From Streptomyces bicolor (GTDB taxonomy: Bacteria; Actinomycetota; Actinomycetes; Streptomycetales; Streptomycetaceae), in assembly GCF_000719285.1 (NCBI RefSeq), contig NZ_JOFS01000019.1, positions 124,001-188,000 on the forward strand: DNA of 64,000 nucleotides, in the 5' to 3' direction. Positions 18,779-26,164 of this stretch are shown here, in pieces. The notes beneath the pieces are model-generated. The model did no database searches. It saw nothing but the letters and a program-made list of their open reading frames with translations, and was not told the DNA's origin. Position 1 is the stretch's first letter; every line of letters starts with the position of its first letter. The translations under genes were made by a program, and so were the position numbers.

Positions 18779-18977
18779 GTGCATCCCCCGATGCTCCGTA
18801 GGGCTTGGGGCTCGCATGGCAACGAGCCGTCGGGCAGAAACGGAGGGGAGCCTGCTACGGATAAGCCGATGGTAGAGCGGTGACGGCACACGGTGACAGG
18901 GGGTTTGCCAAAATTGGGCCCTGGCCTGCACCGTCCTCCGGCGCTGCGGGACGGGGGGACGCCTGCCCGGTGAACGT

Positions 18978-20054
18978 TCAGATATCCAGGGGCAGTTGCT
19001 GGACCAGCAGCTTTCCGGCCATGGTCACGCCGCCGTCCATCGCGATGGCGAGGCCGTCGGCGTAGACGTGCGGTCCCTCGACCAGGGGCCCGCTGTCGTC
19101 GTCGCTCTCCTCGGAGCCGACCTCGCCCAACAGGTACGGAATGGGGCTGTGGCCGTGAACGATGCGGGTGCCGCCGTACGTATCGAGCAGGGAGCGCACA
19201 TGGTCGGCGCCGCCCTCGTCGCGGAAGGAGAAGCGCTTGGTGAACTTGCGGAAGAGATCCCAGACTTCGTCGGCGTCGTTGCGTGTGAGGGTCTCGCGGA
19301 CGGTGTCGTTGACCGCCTCGATCGAGTCGCCGTAGTCGAGATAGGCGGTGGTGTCCGAGTGCACGAGCAGATGGCCGTCGACCTCTTCCATGGCGTCCAG
19401 TCGCGCCATCCACTGCAGATGGTGGTCCTGGAGGCGGTCCATGTCGGTCTTCTGGCCGCCGTTGAGCAGCCAGGCCGCCTGGAAGGTGGCGGTGCCCGCG
19501 CCGGAGTTGACGGGGGTGTCGCCGAACCGCTTGGCGCCGATCAGCAGCAGCTCGTGGTTGCCCATGAGGGCCTTGCAGTAGCCGCCGGCCGCGGCCGCCT
19601 CCGCGGACAGCCGCATCACGAGGTCGATGACGCCGATGCCGTCCGGGCCGCGGTCGGTGAAGTCGCCGAGGAACCACAGCCGGGCGGTGCCAGCGCACCA
19701 GTTCCCCGCCGAGTCGACGAGGCCCTTCTCCTGCAGAGCGGCCACCAACTCGTCGAGATAGCCGTGCACGTCGCCTACGACGAACAGCGGGCCGGGACCG
19801 CTCGCCGACTGCGGGGCCGGCAGGGACGCGGGGTCGACCTGCACCTGAACCGTGTCACCCCGGTTGATGACAGGCAGGTCGCGTTCCGTCGGCGTGTACC
19901 CCTCCGGATACGCCTCGTCGAGGAGCGGGACGACGTCGCCGGGGTGCGTGCTGTGGCCGTACGGACCGGTCTCGTGGACGTAAGCGGGCACGCGGAAGTC
20001 GCGCAACGTCGCCGTCCGCTCCACCTCGGGTCCCTGACCGGCCCCCTGAGTCAT
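18978..20054 (-). CDS. Calcineurin-like metallophosphatase
   Basis: A 358-residue protein with the complete metallophosphoesterase signature: GDVHGYLDE near residue 95, GDFTDRG near 130, GNHELLL near 165, and downstream His residues in LLVHSDTTAY and RIVHGHSPI. These residues bind two metal ions, as in serine/threonine phosphatases and diadenosine tetraphosphatases of the PPP group. The substrate is unknown. The first 80 residues before the domain are not recognised. The start ATG is at 20054. Confidence 0.9.
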   Translation of the reverse strand: MTQGAGQGPEVERTATLRDFRVPAYVHETGPYGHSTHPGDVVPLLDEAYPEGYTPTERDLPVINRGDTVQVQVDPASLPAPQSASGPGPLFVVGDVHGYLDELVAALQEKGLVDSAGNWCAGTARLWFLGDFTDRGPDGIGVIDLVMRLSAEAAAAGGYCKALMGNHELLLIGAKRFGDTPVNSGAGTATFQAAWLLNGGQKTDMDRLQDHHLQWMARLDAMEEVDGHLLVHSDTTAYLDYGDSIEAVNDTVRETLTRNDADEVWDLFRKFTKRFSFRDEGGADHVRSLLDTYGGTRIVHGHSPIPYLLGEVGSEESDDDSGPLVEGPHVYADGLAIAMDGGVTMAGKLLVQQLPLDI

Positions 20055-20340
20055 CAGACCCCTCCACCATCGCGCCGCAGCTGCACCGCATCGGACTGCC
20101 TGGTCGCAGCGGCCCGCGGTGTCGTGGGCCCATCATAGGAATGCCGATCGCGCCATGTGATGACCCAGGGGTGGTGAATCGGAGCAGGACTCCTGTTCAC
20201 CGCGGCTTTCGCCCCGATTGGGCAGGGCTTCGGCCGTCTGTCGGCCGCGCTCCCCGTCGCTCCTTGACCTGTTTCCGTCGCTCCGGGACCTGCGCTTCAC
20301 CCACCGCCGAACAGCGTCCGCCGCTTCCCCCGAGCAGTTC

Positions 20341-21453
20341 CTAGCGCTCCTCGGGCGACCGAGGCGGGCTGACCGTCGTACGCGGCGGCCGTCGCTGGGA
20401 CGAGGTACGCACGATCAGCTCGGTCGGTATCACCTGCTCGACCGGCTGGTCCGAGTCCACGCCCTCGATGGCGTCGATGAGGAGCTGGACCACGGCCGTG
20501 CCGATGCGGCGCGGTTTGAGGGAGAGCGTGGTGATGGGCGGCTCGGTGTTGGCGTAGACGGTCGACTCGCTGCAGCACACCAGCAGCAGGTCGTCCGGCA
20601 CGCGCAGACCGTAGCGGCGGGCGGCGGCGAGCAGGTCGGTGCCGTTCGGGTCGAACAGGCCGTAGACGGCGTCGGGGCGGTCGGGGCGGGCGAGCAGCCG
20701 GTCGGCGGCGACGGCGCCGGCGCACGGGTCGTGCGCGGGGTAGGCCTCGTAGACCGGATCCTGGCCGACCCGCTCGCACCAGCGCAGGTACGCGGTGGTC
20801 GACAGATGGGTGTACGTGTCCGTCGTGGTGCCCGTCAGCAGTCCGATCCGGCGGGCGCCCGCGTCGGCCAGGTGGTCGAGGATGCCGAGAACGGCGGCCT
20901 CGTGGTCGTTGTCGACCCAGGCGGTGACCGGGAGCGAGCCGGCCGGGCGGCCGTCGGAGACGACCGGCAGGCCCTGTCTGACCAGTTCGCTGACGACCGG
21001 GTCCTGGTCGGACGGGTCGATGACGACCGTGCCGTCGAGGGCGACGTTCGACCAGACGTCGTGGCGCGAGGTCGCGGGGAGGATCACGAGGGCGTAGCCG
21101 CGGGCGAGCGCGGCCGAGGTGGCCGCGCGGGCCATCTCGGCGAAGTACGCGAACTCCGTGAAGGTGAAAGGTTCATCCCCGTATGTCGTCACGGTCAGGC
21201 CGATCAGACCCGACTTGCCGGTACGGAGCGTGCGAGCGGCGGCCGAGGGCCGGTAGCCCAGTCGGTCGGCGACCTCGCGGACATGGCGTCGGGTGGCGTC
21301 GGGGAGCCGACCCTTACCGTTGAGGGCGTCGGAAACGGTCGTGATGGAGACCCCGGCAGCGGCGGCCACGTCTCTGATCCCGGCCCGGCCGGGCCGACTG
21401 CCTCGGCGTGAGGTTTCCGCGCGGCTCACCTGGTGCTTCCCTGCTGCTGTCAT
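20341..21453 (-). CDS. LacI family transcriptional regulator
   Basis: About 370 residues. The DNA-binding domain begins near residue 26 (GIRDVAAAAGVSITTVSDAL, then NGKGRLPDATRRHVREVADR) with the hinge RTLRTGKSGLIGL. The remaining part is a periplasmic-binding-protein-type sensor domain. LacI regulators usually repress sugar-use genes, but no such genes adjoin this one, so it may act on distant targets. The ATG at 21453 lacks a clear ribosome-binding site. A further 22 residues upstream are open but unlikely to be translated. Confidence 0.92.
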   Translation of the reverse strand: MTAAGKHQVSRAETSRRGSRPGRAGIRDVAAAAGVSITTVSDALNGKGRLPDATRRHVREVADRLGYRPSAAARTLRTGKSGLIGLTVTTYGDEPFTFTEFAYFAEMARAATSAALARGYALVILPATSRHDVWSNVALDGTVVIDPSDQDPVVSELVRQGLPVVSDGRPAGSLPVTAWVDNDHEAAVLGILDHLADAGARRIGLLTGTTTDTYTHLSTTAYLRWCERVGQDPVYEAYPAHDPCAGAVAADRLLARPDRPDAVYGLFDPNGTDLLAAARRYGLRVPDDLLLVCCSESTVYANTEPPITTLSLKPRRIGTAVVQLLIDAIEGVDSDQPVEQVIPTELIVRTSSQRRPPRTTVSPPRSPEER

Positions 21454-21881
21454 GGCGAGCCGATAGTAGGGCTCATGCGGTGGGGTAGTGCGGACGCATA
21501 TGCACTCGTTGACAGGCACGTTTCTGCATGGTCATTGGACGCCAAACTCCTTGGAAAGCAAGGGAGTTGAACGATCCAATAGTAGGACGTGACTTGTCGG
21601 CACGTATGAGCCTGCCAAGTGCCCGATGTTTCGAAGAGGTCTCAACTCACCTTCACGAGGGATGCGCGCCACGGCGTGAGCCACCGGCGCGTAGATATAT
21701 GTGTGATGCGCCCCCCAATTCGTACAGCTTCGTACGCCGATGCCCCTGATGCAGGTGTGACAGAAGGGGTCCGCACTCGGGGACGTCTCACCTGTACGCA
21801 TCGGCGCCGAATCCTCTTAAGGTGAGCAGTATTGGAGCCGGCGGTGATGACGGGCCGCCGGTGGTCGCGAGGAGGACTGCG
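21454..21881. other. Gene-free divergent intergenic region between lacI and hisC
   Basis: About 430 bases without a convincing gene. A hairpin-like inverted repeat lies at 21545-21568 (AACTCCTTG, then CAAGGGAGTT with one extra G). No clear LacI-type operator was identified. Promoters for both divergent genes are expected here. Confidence 0.5.
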
Positions 21882-22961
21882 GTGAGCGAGACGAGCCCCA
21901 AGCTGCGCGCCGAGCTGGAGGGTATCCCCACCTACAAGCCGGGCAAGCCTGCCGCGGCCGGTGGTCCGGTGGCCTACAAGCTGTCCTCCAACGAGAATCC
22001 CTATCCGCCGTTGCCCGGCGTGATGGAGTCCGTGACGGCAGCCGCCTCGTCCTTCAACCGCTACCCGGACATGATGTGCACAGGGCTGATGAACGAGCTG
22101 TCCGAGCGCTTCGGCGTCCCCGCCTCCCACCTGGCCACCGGCACCGGCTCGGTCGGCGTCGCCCAGCAGCTGCTGCAGGCCACCTCCGGGCCCGGCGACG
22201 AGGTCATCTACGCCTGGCGGTCCTTCGAGGCGTACCCGATCATCACGCAGATCAGCGGCGCGACCTCGGTGCAGGTACCGCTGACGCCGGGCGATGTGCA
22301 TGACCTGGACTCCATGGCCGCCGCCATCACCGACCGCACCAGGCTGATTTTCGTCTGCAATCCCAACAACCCGACGGGCACGGTCGTGAAGCGGGCCGAG
22401 CTGGAGCGGTTCCTCGACCGGGTGCCCGGCGATGTGCTGGTCGTGCTCGACGAGGCCTACCGCGAGTTCATCCGGGACCCCGAGGTGCCGGACGGTGTGG
22501 AGATCTACCGCGAGCGGCCGAACGTCTGTGTTCTGCGGACGTTCTCCAAGGCCTACGGCCTCGCCGGTCTCCGTGTCGGTTTCGCGATCGCCCAGGAGCC
22601 GGTCGCGGCGGCGCTGCGCAAGACGGCCGTGCCCTTCGGGGTGAGCCAGCTCGCTCAGGACGCGGCCATCGCCTCGCTGCGCGCCGAGGACGAACTGCTC
22701 GGCCGTGTCGGCTCATTGGTGTGCGAGCGCAACCGCGTGGTCGACGGGCTGCGCGCTCAGGGTTGGACGGTGCCCGAGACGCAGGCCAACTTCGTGTGGC
22801 TGCGAATGGGAGAGCGCACGGTCGACTTCGCGGCGGCGTGCGAGGAGCACGGCGTGGTGGTCCGACCGTTCCCGGGCGAGGGTGTGCGGGTGACGGTCGG
22901 GGAGGCCGAGGCGAACGACATCTTCCTGAAGGTGGCGGAAGGGTTTCGGAGGGAGCTGTAG
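21882..22961 (+). CDS. Histidinol-phosphate/aromatic aminotransferase (HisC/Pat type)
   Basis: A 359-residue class II PLP aminotransferase of standard length. Motifs seen are the substrate-entry [13 protein letters not shown], the cofactor motif NPNNPTG, DEAYREF and the Schiff-base region [13 protein letters not shown] near residue 220. The family includes HisC (histidine synthesis) and Pat (phenylalanine/tyrosine transamination). The true histidine operon of Streptomyces lies elsewhere, so this copy is more likely an aromatic or promiscuous enzyme. The GTG start at 21882 is preceded by GAGGAGG. It is monocistronic and converges on the next gene. Confidence 0.88.
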   Translation: MSETSPKLRAELEGIPTYKPGKPAAAGGPVAYKLSSNENPYPPLPGVMESVTAAASSFNRYPDMMCTGLMNELSERFGVPASHLATGTGSVGVAQQLLQATSGPGDEVIYAWRSFEAYPIITQISGATSVQVPLTPGDVHDLDSMAAAITDRTRLIFVCNPNNPTGTVVKRAELERFLDRVPGDVLVVLDEAYREFIRDPEVPDGVEIYRERPNVCVLRTFSKAYGLAGLRVGFAIAQEPVAAALRKTAVPFGVSQLAQDAAIASLRAEDELLGRVGSLVCERNRVVDGLRAQGWTVPETQANFVWLRMGERTVDFAAACEEHGVVVRPFPGEGVRVTVGEAEANDIFLKVAEGFRREL

Positions 22962-22990
22962 GGCTCCACGAGGTCGGTCAGGCTGCGGAC

Positions 22991-23022
22991 GAGTTCAGGC
23001 GCCTATGAGTTCAGGCGTCTAC
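22991..23022. repeat. Two-copy 16-bp tandem repeat
   Basis: GAGTTCAGGCGCCTAT (22991-23006) is followed directly by GAGTTCAGGCGTCTAC (23007-23022). It spans the stop codon of the minus-strand cyclophilin-like gene, so the C-terminus may have been altered by the duplication. Confidence 0.85.
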
Positions 23023-23403
23023 GAGTTCCACGCGTACAGGGTCGCCGTCGCGCACCGTCGCGAGCAGGCGGGGGTCACCGTCAAGGCGGCCCAGGACGTT
23101 GCACGGGCTCGCGAGGCGGCATTCGTCGCCTCGCGAGATCGGCGTGGGGCCGTAGGGGAGGGCGAGGGCGTCTCCGTCCGTCCAGAAGGCGACCGTGCCC
23201 GGGTCGACGACCTGCCGGGCGTCCGTTTCACGTGAAACGGACACTCCTGTGTCGAAGTACACCTCCTCGCCCCAGGTGCGGGCGGTGGAGACGAGGGGCA
23301 GGGCCTTGGCGAGAGCCTGCGTGGTGGGCGTGTCGTCGAGGGTCGCGGTGACGTGCCCTGCGGGCCAGGAGATCCGCATTTGTAGCGGCGACTGTGTCTG
23401 CAT
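23011..23403 (-). CDS. Cyclophilin-like-fold protein with an internal parS
   Basis: A 130-residue protein beginning near MRISWPAGHVTATLDDTPTT (second possible start at 23379). The pattern of TPTTQALAKALPL, TWGEEVYFDT and GDALALPYGPTPIS matches the small cyclophilin-like domain family found in many bacteria, which has the barrel fold but not known isomerase residues. Function is unknown. A perfect parS in a 22-bp palindrome is read through as codons for VSRET. A 17-bp palindrome lies nine bases upstream of the start and may be its operator. It diverges from cydA. Confidence 0.8.
   Translation of the reverse strand: MQTQSPLQMRISWPAGHVTATLDDTPTTQALAKALPLVSTARTWGEEVYFDTGVSVSRETDARQVVDPGTVAFWTDGDALALPYGPTPISRGDECRLASPCNVLGRLDGDPRLLATVRDGDPVRVELVDA
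23225..23238. other. parS site inside a coding region, perfect match
   Basis: GTTTCACGTGAAAC lies within the cyclophilin-like gene and is extended by four palindromic bases on each side (23221-23242). The protein keeps a normal reading frame across it. Confidence 0.9.
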
Positions 23404-23411
23404 ACAGCAGA

Positions 23412-23428
23412 TTCAACAATATGTTGAA
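23412..23428. promoter_or_regulatory. 17-bp palindromic putative operator
   Basis: TTCAACAATATGTTGAA is a perfect 7-3-7 inverted repeat nine bases upstream of the cyclophilin-like start. AT-rich palindromes of this size in a high-GC genome usually bind GntR or TetR family dimers. No regulator for it lies nearby. Confidence 0.55.
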
Positions 23429-23492
23429 GCTCGCGCCAAGGGATTGGGCTTGAACAAGGGACCCCCCGCCGAGGCTCGAAAGGGCCGTGCTG

Positions 23493-23524
23493 CATAATTG
23501 CTTGTGAATGTGAACGCTTTCACA
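23493..23524 (+). promoter_or_regulatory. cyd promoter -10 region and Rex operator
   Basis: CATAAT at 23493-23498 resembles a -10 element. TGTGAACGCTTTCACA at 23509-23524 matches the 16-bp Rex operator consensus TGTGAACNNNTTCACA. In S. coelicolor Rex represses the cyd operon when the NADH/NAD+ ratio is low, and the operator here overlaps the expected transcription start. Confidence 0.9.
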
Positions 23525-23546
23525 AGCGTAGGTAAGGAGCGGCGAC

Positions 23547-25061
23547 GTGGACCTGGCTTTTGCGCCGGAGACTCTGGCGCGCTGGCAGTTCGGTATCACC
23601 ACCGTCTACCACTTTCTGTTCGTCCCCCTGACGATCTCCCTGGCCGCCCTCACGGCCGGACTGCAGACCGCCTGGGTACGCACGGAGAAGGAGAAGTACC
23701 TCAGAGCGACGAAGTTCTGGGGCAAGCTCTTCCTGATCAACATCGCGATGGGTGTGGTCACCGGCATCGTGCAGGAGTTCCAGTTCGGCATGAACTGGTC
23801 GGACTACTCCCGCTTCGTCGGTGACGTCTTCGGTGCCCCGCTCGCCTTCGAGGCCCTGATCGCCTTCTTCTTCGAGTCCACCTTCATCGGTCTGTGGATC
23901 TTCGGCTGGGACAAGCTGCCGAAGAAGATCCACCTTGCCTGTATATGGATGGTCTCCATCGGCACGATCCTGTCGGCGTACTTCATCCTCGCGGCCAACT
24001 CGTGGATGCAGCACCCCGTCGGCTACCGGATCAACGAGGCGAAGGGACGGGCCGAGCTGACCGATATCTGGCTCGTGCTGACCCAGAACACCGCGCTCGC
24101 GCAGGCCTTCCACACCCTCTCGGCGGCCTTCCTCACCGGTGGGGCGTTCATGGTCGGCATCTCCGCCTTCCACCTGCTCCGCAAGAGGCACATCCGCGAC
24201 ATGAAGACCTCGCTGCGGCTCGGCCTGGTCACCGTGGTCATCGGCGGCATGCTCACCGCGATCAGCGGTGACGTCCTCGGCAAGATCATGTACGAGCAGC
24301 AGCCGATGAAGATGGCCGCAGCCGAAGCGCTGTGGGACGGCGAGGAGCCGGCGCCCTTCTCGGTCTTCGCCGTCGGCGATGTCGACAAGGGCCACAACAA
24401 GGTCGCGATAGAGATCCCGGGCCTGCTGTCCTTCCTGGCCAAGGACGACTTCAGCTCGTACGTCCCCGGCATCAACGACGTCAACAAGGCCGAGCAGGAG
24501 AAGTACGGTCCCGGCGACTACCGGCCCAACATTCCCGTCGCCTACTGGGGCTTCCGCTGGATGATCGGCTTCGGCATGGCGTCGTTCACCATCGGCCTGA
24601 TCGGACTCTGGCTGACCCGCAAGAAGTTCATGCTGCCGCAGCATCTGCGGGTCGGTGATGACGAGGTGCCGCATCTCGTGCTGCTGCCGAAGGCCAAGAA
24701 GGCTCTCGGTCCGAAGCTCACCACGTGGTACTGGCGCATCGCCGTCCTGACCTTGGGCTTCCCGTTGATCGCCAACTCCTGGGGCTGGATCTTCACCGAG
24801 ATGGGCCGTCAGCCGTGGGTTGTCTACGGCGTCCTGCAGACCCGCGACGCGGTCTCCCCCGGTGTCTCCCAGGCCGAGGTCCTCACCTCGATGATCGTCT
24901 TCACGACGCTGTACGCGATCCTCGCGGTCGTGGAGGTCAAGCTGCTGGTCAAGTACGTCAAGGCCGGCCCGCCCGAGCTCACCGAGGCCGACCTGAACCC
25001 GCCCACGAAGATCGGCGGCGACTCCCGTGACGCCGACAAGCCGATGGCCTTCTCGTACTAG
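23547..25061 (+). CDS. cydA: Cytochrome bd ubiquinol/menaquinol oxidase subunit I
   Basis: A 504-residue integral membrane protein with about nine hydrophobic helices. The N-terminal ARWQFGITTVYHFLFVPLTI holds the haem b595 ligand His, and the conserved GRQPWVVYGVLQTRDAVSP and GFRWMIGFG segments are present. The periplasmic Q loop between about residues 255 and 320 is short, as in Gram-positive bd oxidases. CydA oxidises quinol and reduces oxygen to water at high affinity. The GTG at 23547 follows AAGGAGCGG. It is first in the Rex-controlled operon cydA-cydB-cydCD. Confidence 0.97.
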   Translation: MDLAFAPETLARWQFGITTVYHFLFVPLTISLAALTAGLQTAWVRTEKEKYLRATKFWGKLFLINIAMGVVTGIVQEFQFGMNWSDYSRFVGDVFGAPLAFEALIAFFFESTFIGLWIFGWDKLPKKIHLACIWMVSIGTILSAYFILAANSWMQHPVGYRINEAKGRAELTDIWLVLTQNTALAQAFHTLSAAFLTGGAFMVGISAFHLLRKRHIRDMKTSLRLGLVTVVIGGMLTAISGDVLGKIMYEQQPMKMAAAEALWDGEEPAPFSVFAVGDVDKGHNKVAIEIPGLLSFLAKDDFSSYVPGINDVNKAEQEKYGPGDYRPNIPVAYWGFRWMIGFGMASFTIGLIGLWLTRKKFMLPQHLRVGDDEVPHLVLLPKAKKALGPKLTTWYWRIAVLTLGFPLIANSWGWIFTEMGRQPWVVYGVLQTRDAVSPGVSQAEVLTSMIVFTTLYAILAVVEVKLLVKYVKAGPPELTEADLNPPTKIGGDSRDADKPMAFSY

Positions 25062-25081
25062 GCCGAGGGAGCTGCACAGTC

Positions 25082-26101
25082 ATGGAACTTCACGACGTCT
25101 GGTTCGTCCTGATCGCCGTCCTGTGGATCGGCTACTTCTTCCTGGAGGGCTTCGACTTCGGGGTCGGCGTCCTCACCAAGCTGCTCGCCCGTGACCGGCC
25201 CGAGCGGCGGGTACTGATCAATACCATCGGTCCCGTCTGGGACGGTAACGAGGTGTGGCTGCTCTCGGCGGGTGGCGCCACCTTCGCCGCGTTCCCCGAG
25301 TGGTACGCCACGCTCTTCTCCGGCTTCTATCTGCCACTGTTGCTCATCCTGGTCTGCCTGATCGTCCGGGGTGTCGCCTTCGAGTACCGGGCCAAGCGAC
25401 CCGAGGAGAACTGGCAGCGCAACTGGGAGCACGCGATCTTCTGGTGCTCGCTGATCCCGGCGTTCCTGTGGGGCGTGGCCTTCGCCAACATCGTGCGGGG
25501 CGTGAAGATCGACCAGAGCCATGAGTACGTCGGCACCGTCCTGGACCTCCTCAACCCGTACGCGCTCCTCGGTGGTCTGGTGACGCTGACGCTGTTCACC
25601 TTCCACGGGGCGGTGTTCACCGCTCTCAAGACCGTCGGGGAGATCCGGGAGCGGGCGCGGAAGCTGGCCCTGTCGGTCGGCCTCGCCACCGCCGGGCTGG
25701 CGCTGATCTTCCTGGTCTGGACGCAGATGGAGAACGGCGATGGCCAGAGCCTGGTCGCGCTTGTGGTGGCCGTAGCCGCACTGGTGGCGGCGCTGGTGGC
25801 TAACCAGGCCGGGCGCGAGGGGTGGTCGTTCGCCTTCTCCGGCGTCACCATCGTGGCCGCCGTGGCGATGCTCTTCCTGACGCTCTTCCCGAACGTCATG
25901 CCGTCCTCGCTCAATGACGAGTGGAGTCTCACGGTCACCAACGCCTCGTCGAGCCCGTACACCCTGAAGATCATGACCTGGTGCGCGGTCATCGCCACCC
26001 CGATCGTGATGCTCTACCAGGGTTGGACCTACTGGGTGTTCCGCAAGCGGATCGGTACGCAGCACATTGCCGCGGGCGCCGCCGCGGGATCCGCGCACTG
26101 A
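25082..26101 (+). CDS. cydB: Cytochrome bd oxidase subunit II
   Basis: A 339-residue membrane protein of usual length, with the N-terminal MELHDVWFVLIAVLWIGYFF and GFDFGVG motif and the GPVWDGNEVWLL motif of CydB. It pairs with CydA to stabilise the haem-bearing complex in the cytoplasmic membrane. It starts 20 bases after cydA and is followed by a hairpin that includes a parS-like site before cydCD. Confidence 0.97.
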   Translation: MELHDVWFVLIAVLWIGYFFLEGFDFGVGVLTKLLARDRPERRVLINTIGPVWDGNEVWLLSAGGATFAAFPEWYATLFSGFYLPLLLILVCLIVRGVAFEYRAKRPEENWQRNWEHAIFWCSLIPAFLWGVAFANIVRGVKIDQSHEYVGTVLDLLNPYALLGGLVTLTLFTFHGAVFTALKTVGEIRERARKLALSVGLATAGLALIFLVWTQMENGDGQSLVALVVAVAALVAALVANQAGREGWSFAFSGVTIVAAVAMLFLTLFPNVMPSSLNDEWSLTVTNASSSPYTLKIMTWCAVIATPIVMLYQGWTYWVFRKRIGTQHIAAGAAAGSAH

Positions 26102-26111
26102 GTCCGCTGAA

Positions 26112-26149
26112 GCGGGGTGGTTCACGATGTCTCACGTGAAACACCCCGC
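26112..26149. other. Hairpin with parS-like sequence between cydB and cydCD
   Basis: GCGGGGTG at 26112-26119 is complementary to CACCCCGC at 26142-26149. The loop side contains GTCTCACGTGAAAC at 26129-26142, a parS-like sequence with one mismatch. The hairpin could attenuate read-through from cydB into cydCD. Confidence 0.65.
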
Positions 26150-26164
26150 CCTGGACCGAAGGGC

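Noticed and set aside
17774..18883. 369-residue plus-strand frame opposite the membrane protein
   Set aside because: It is the reverse of a gene with clear transmembrane helices and a ribosome-binding site.
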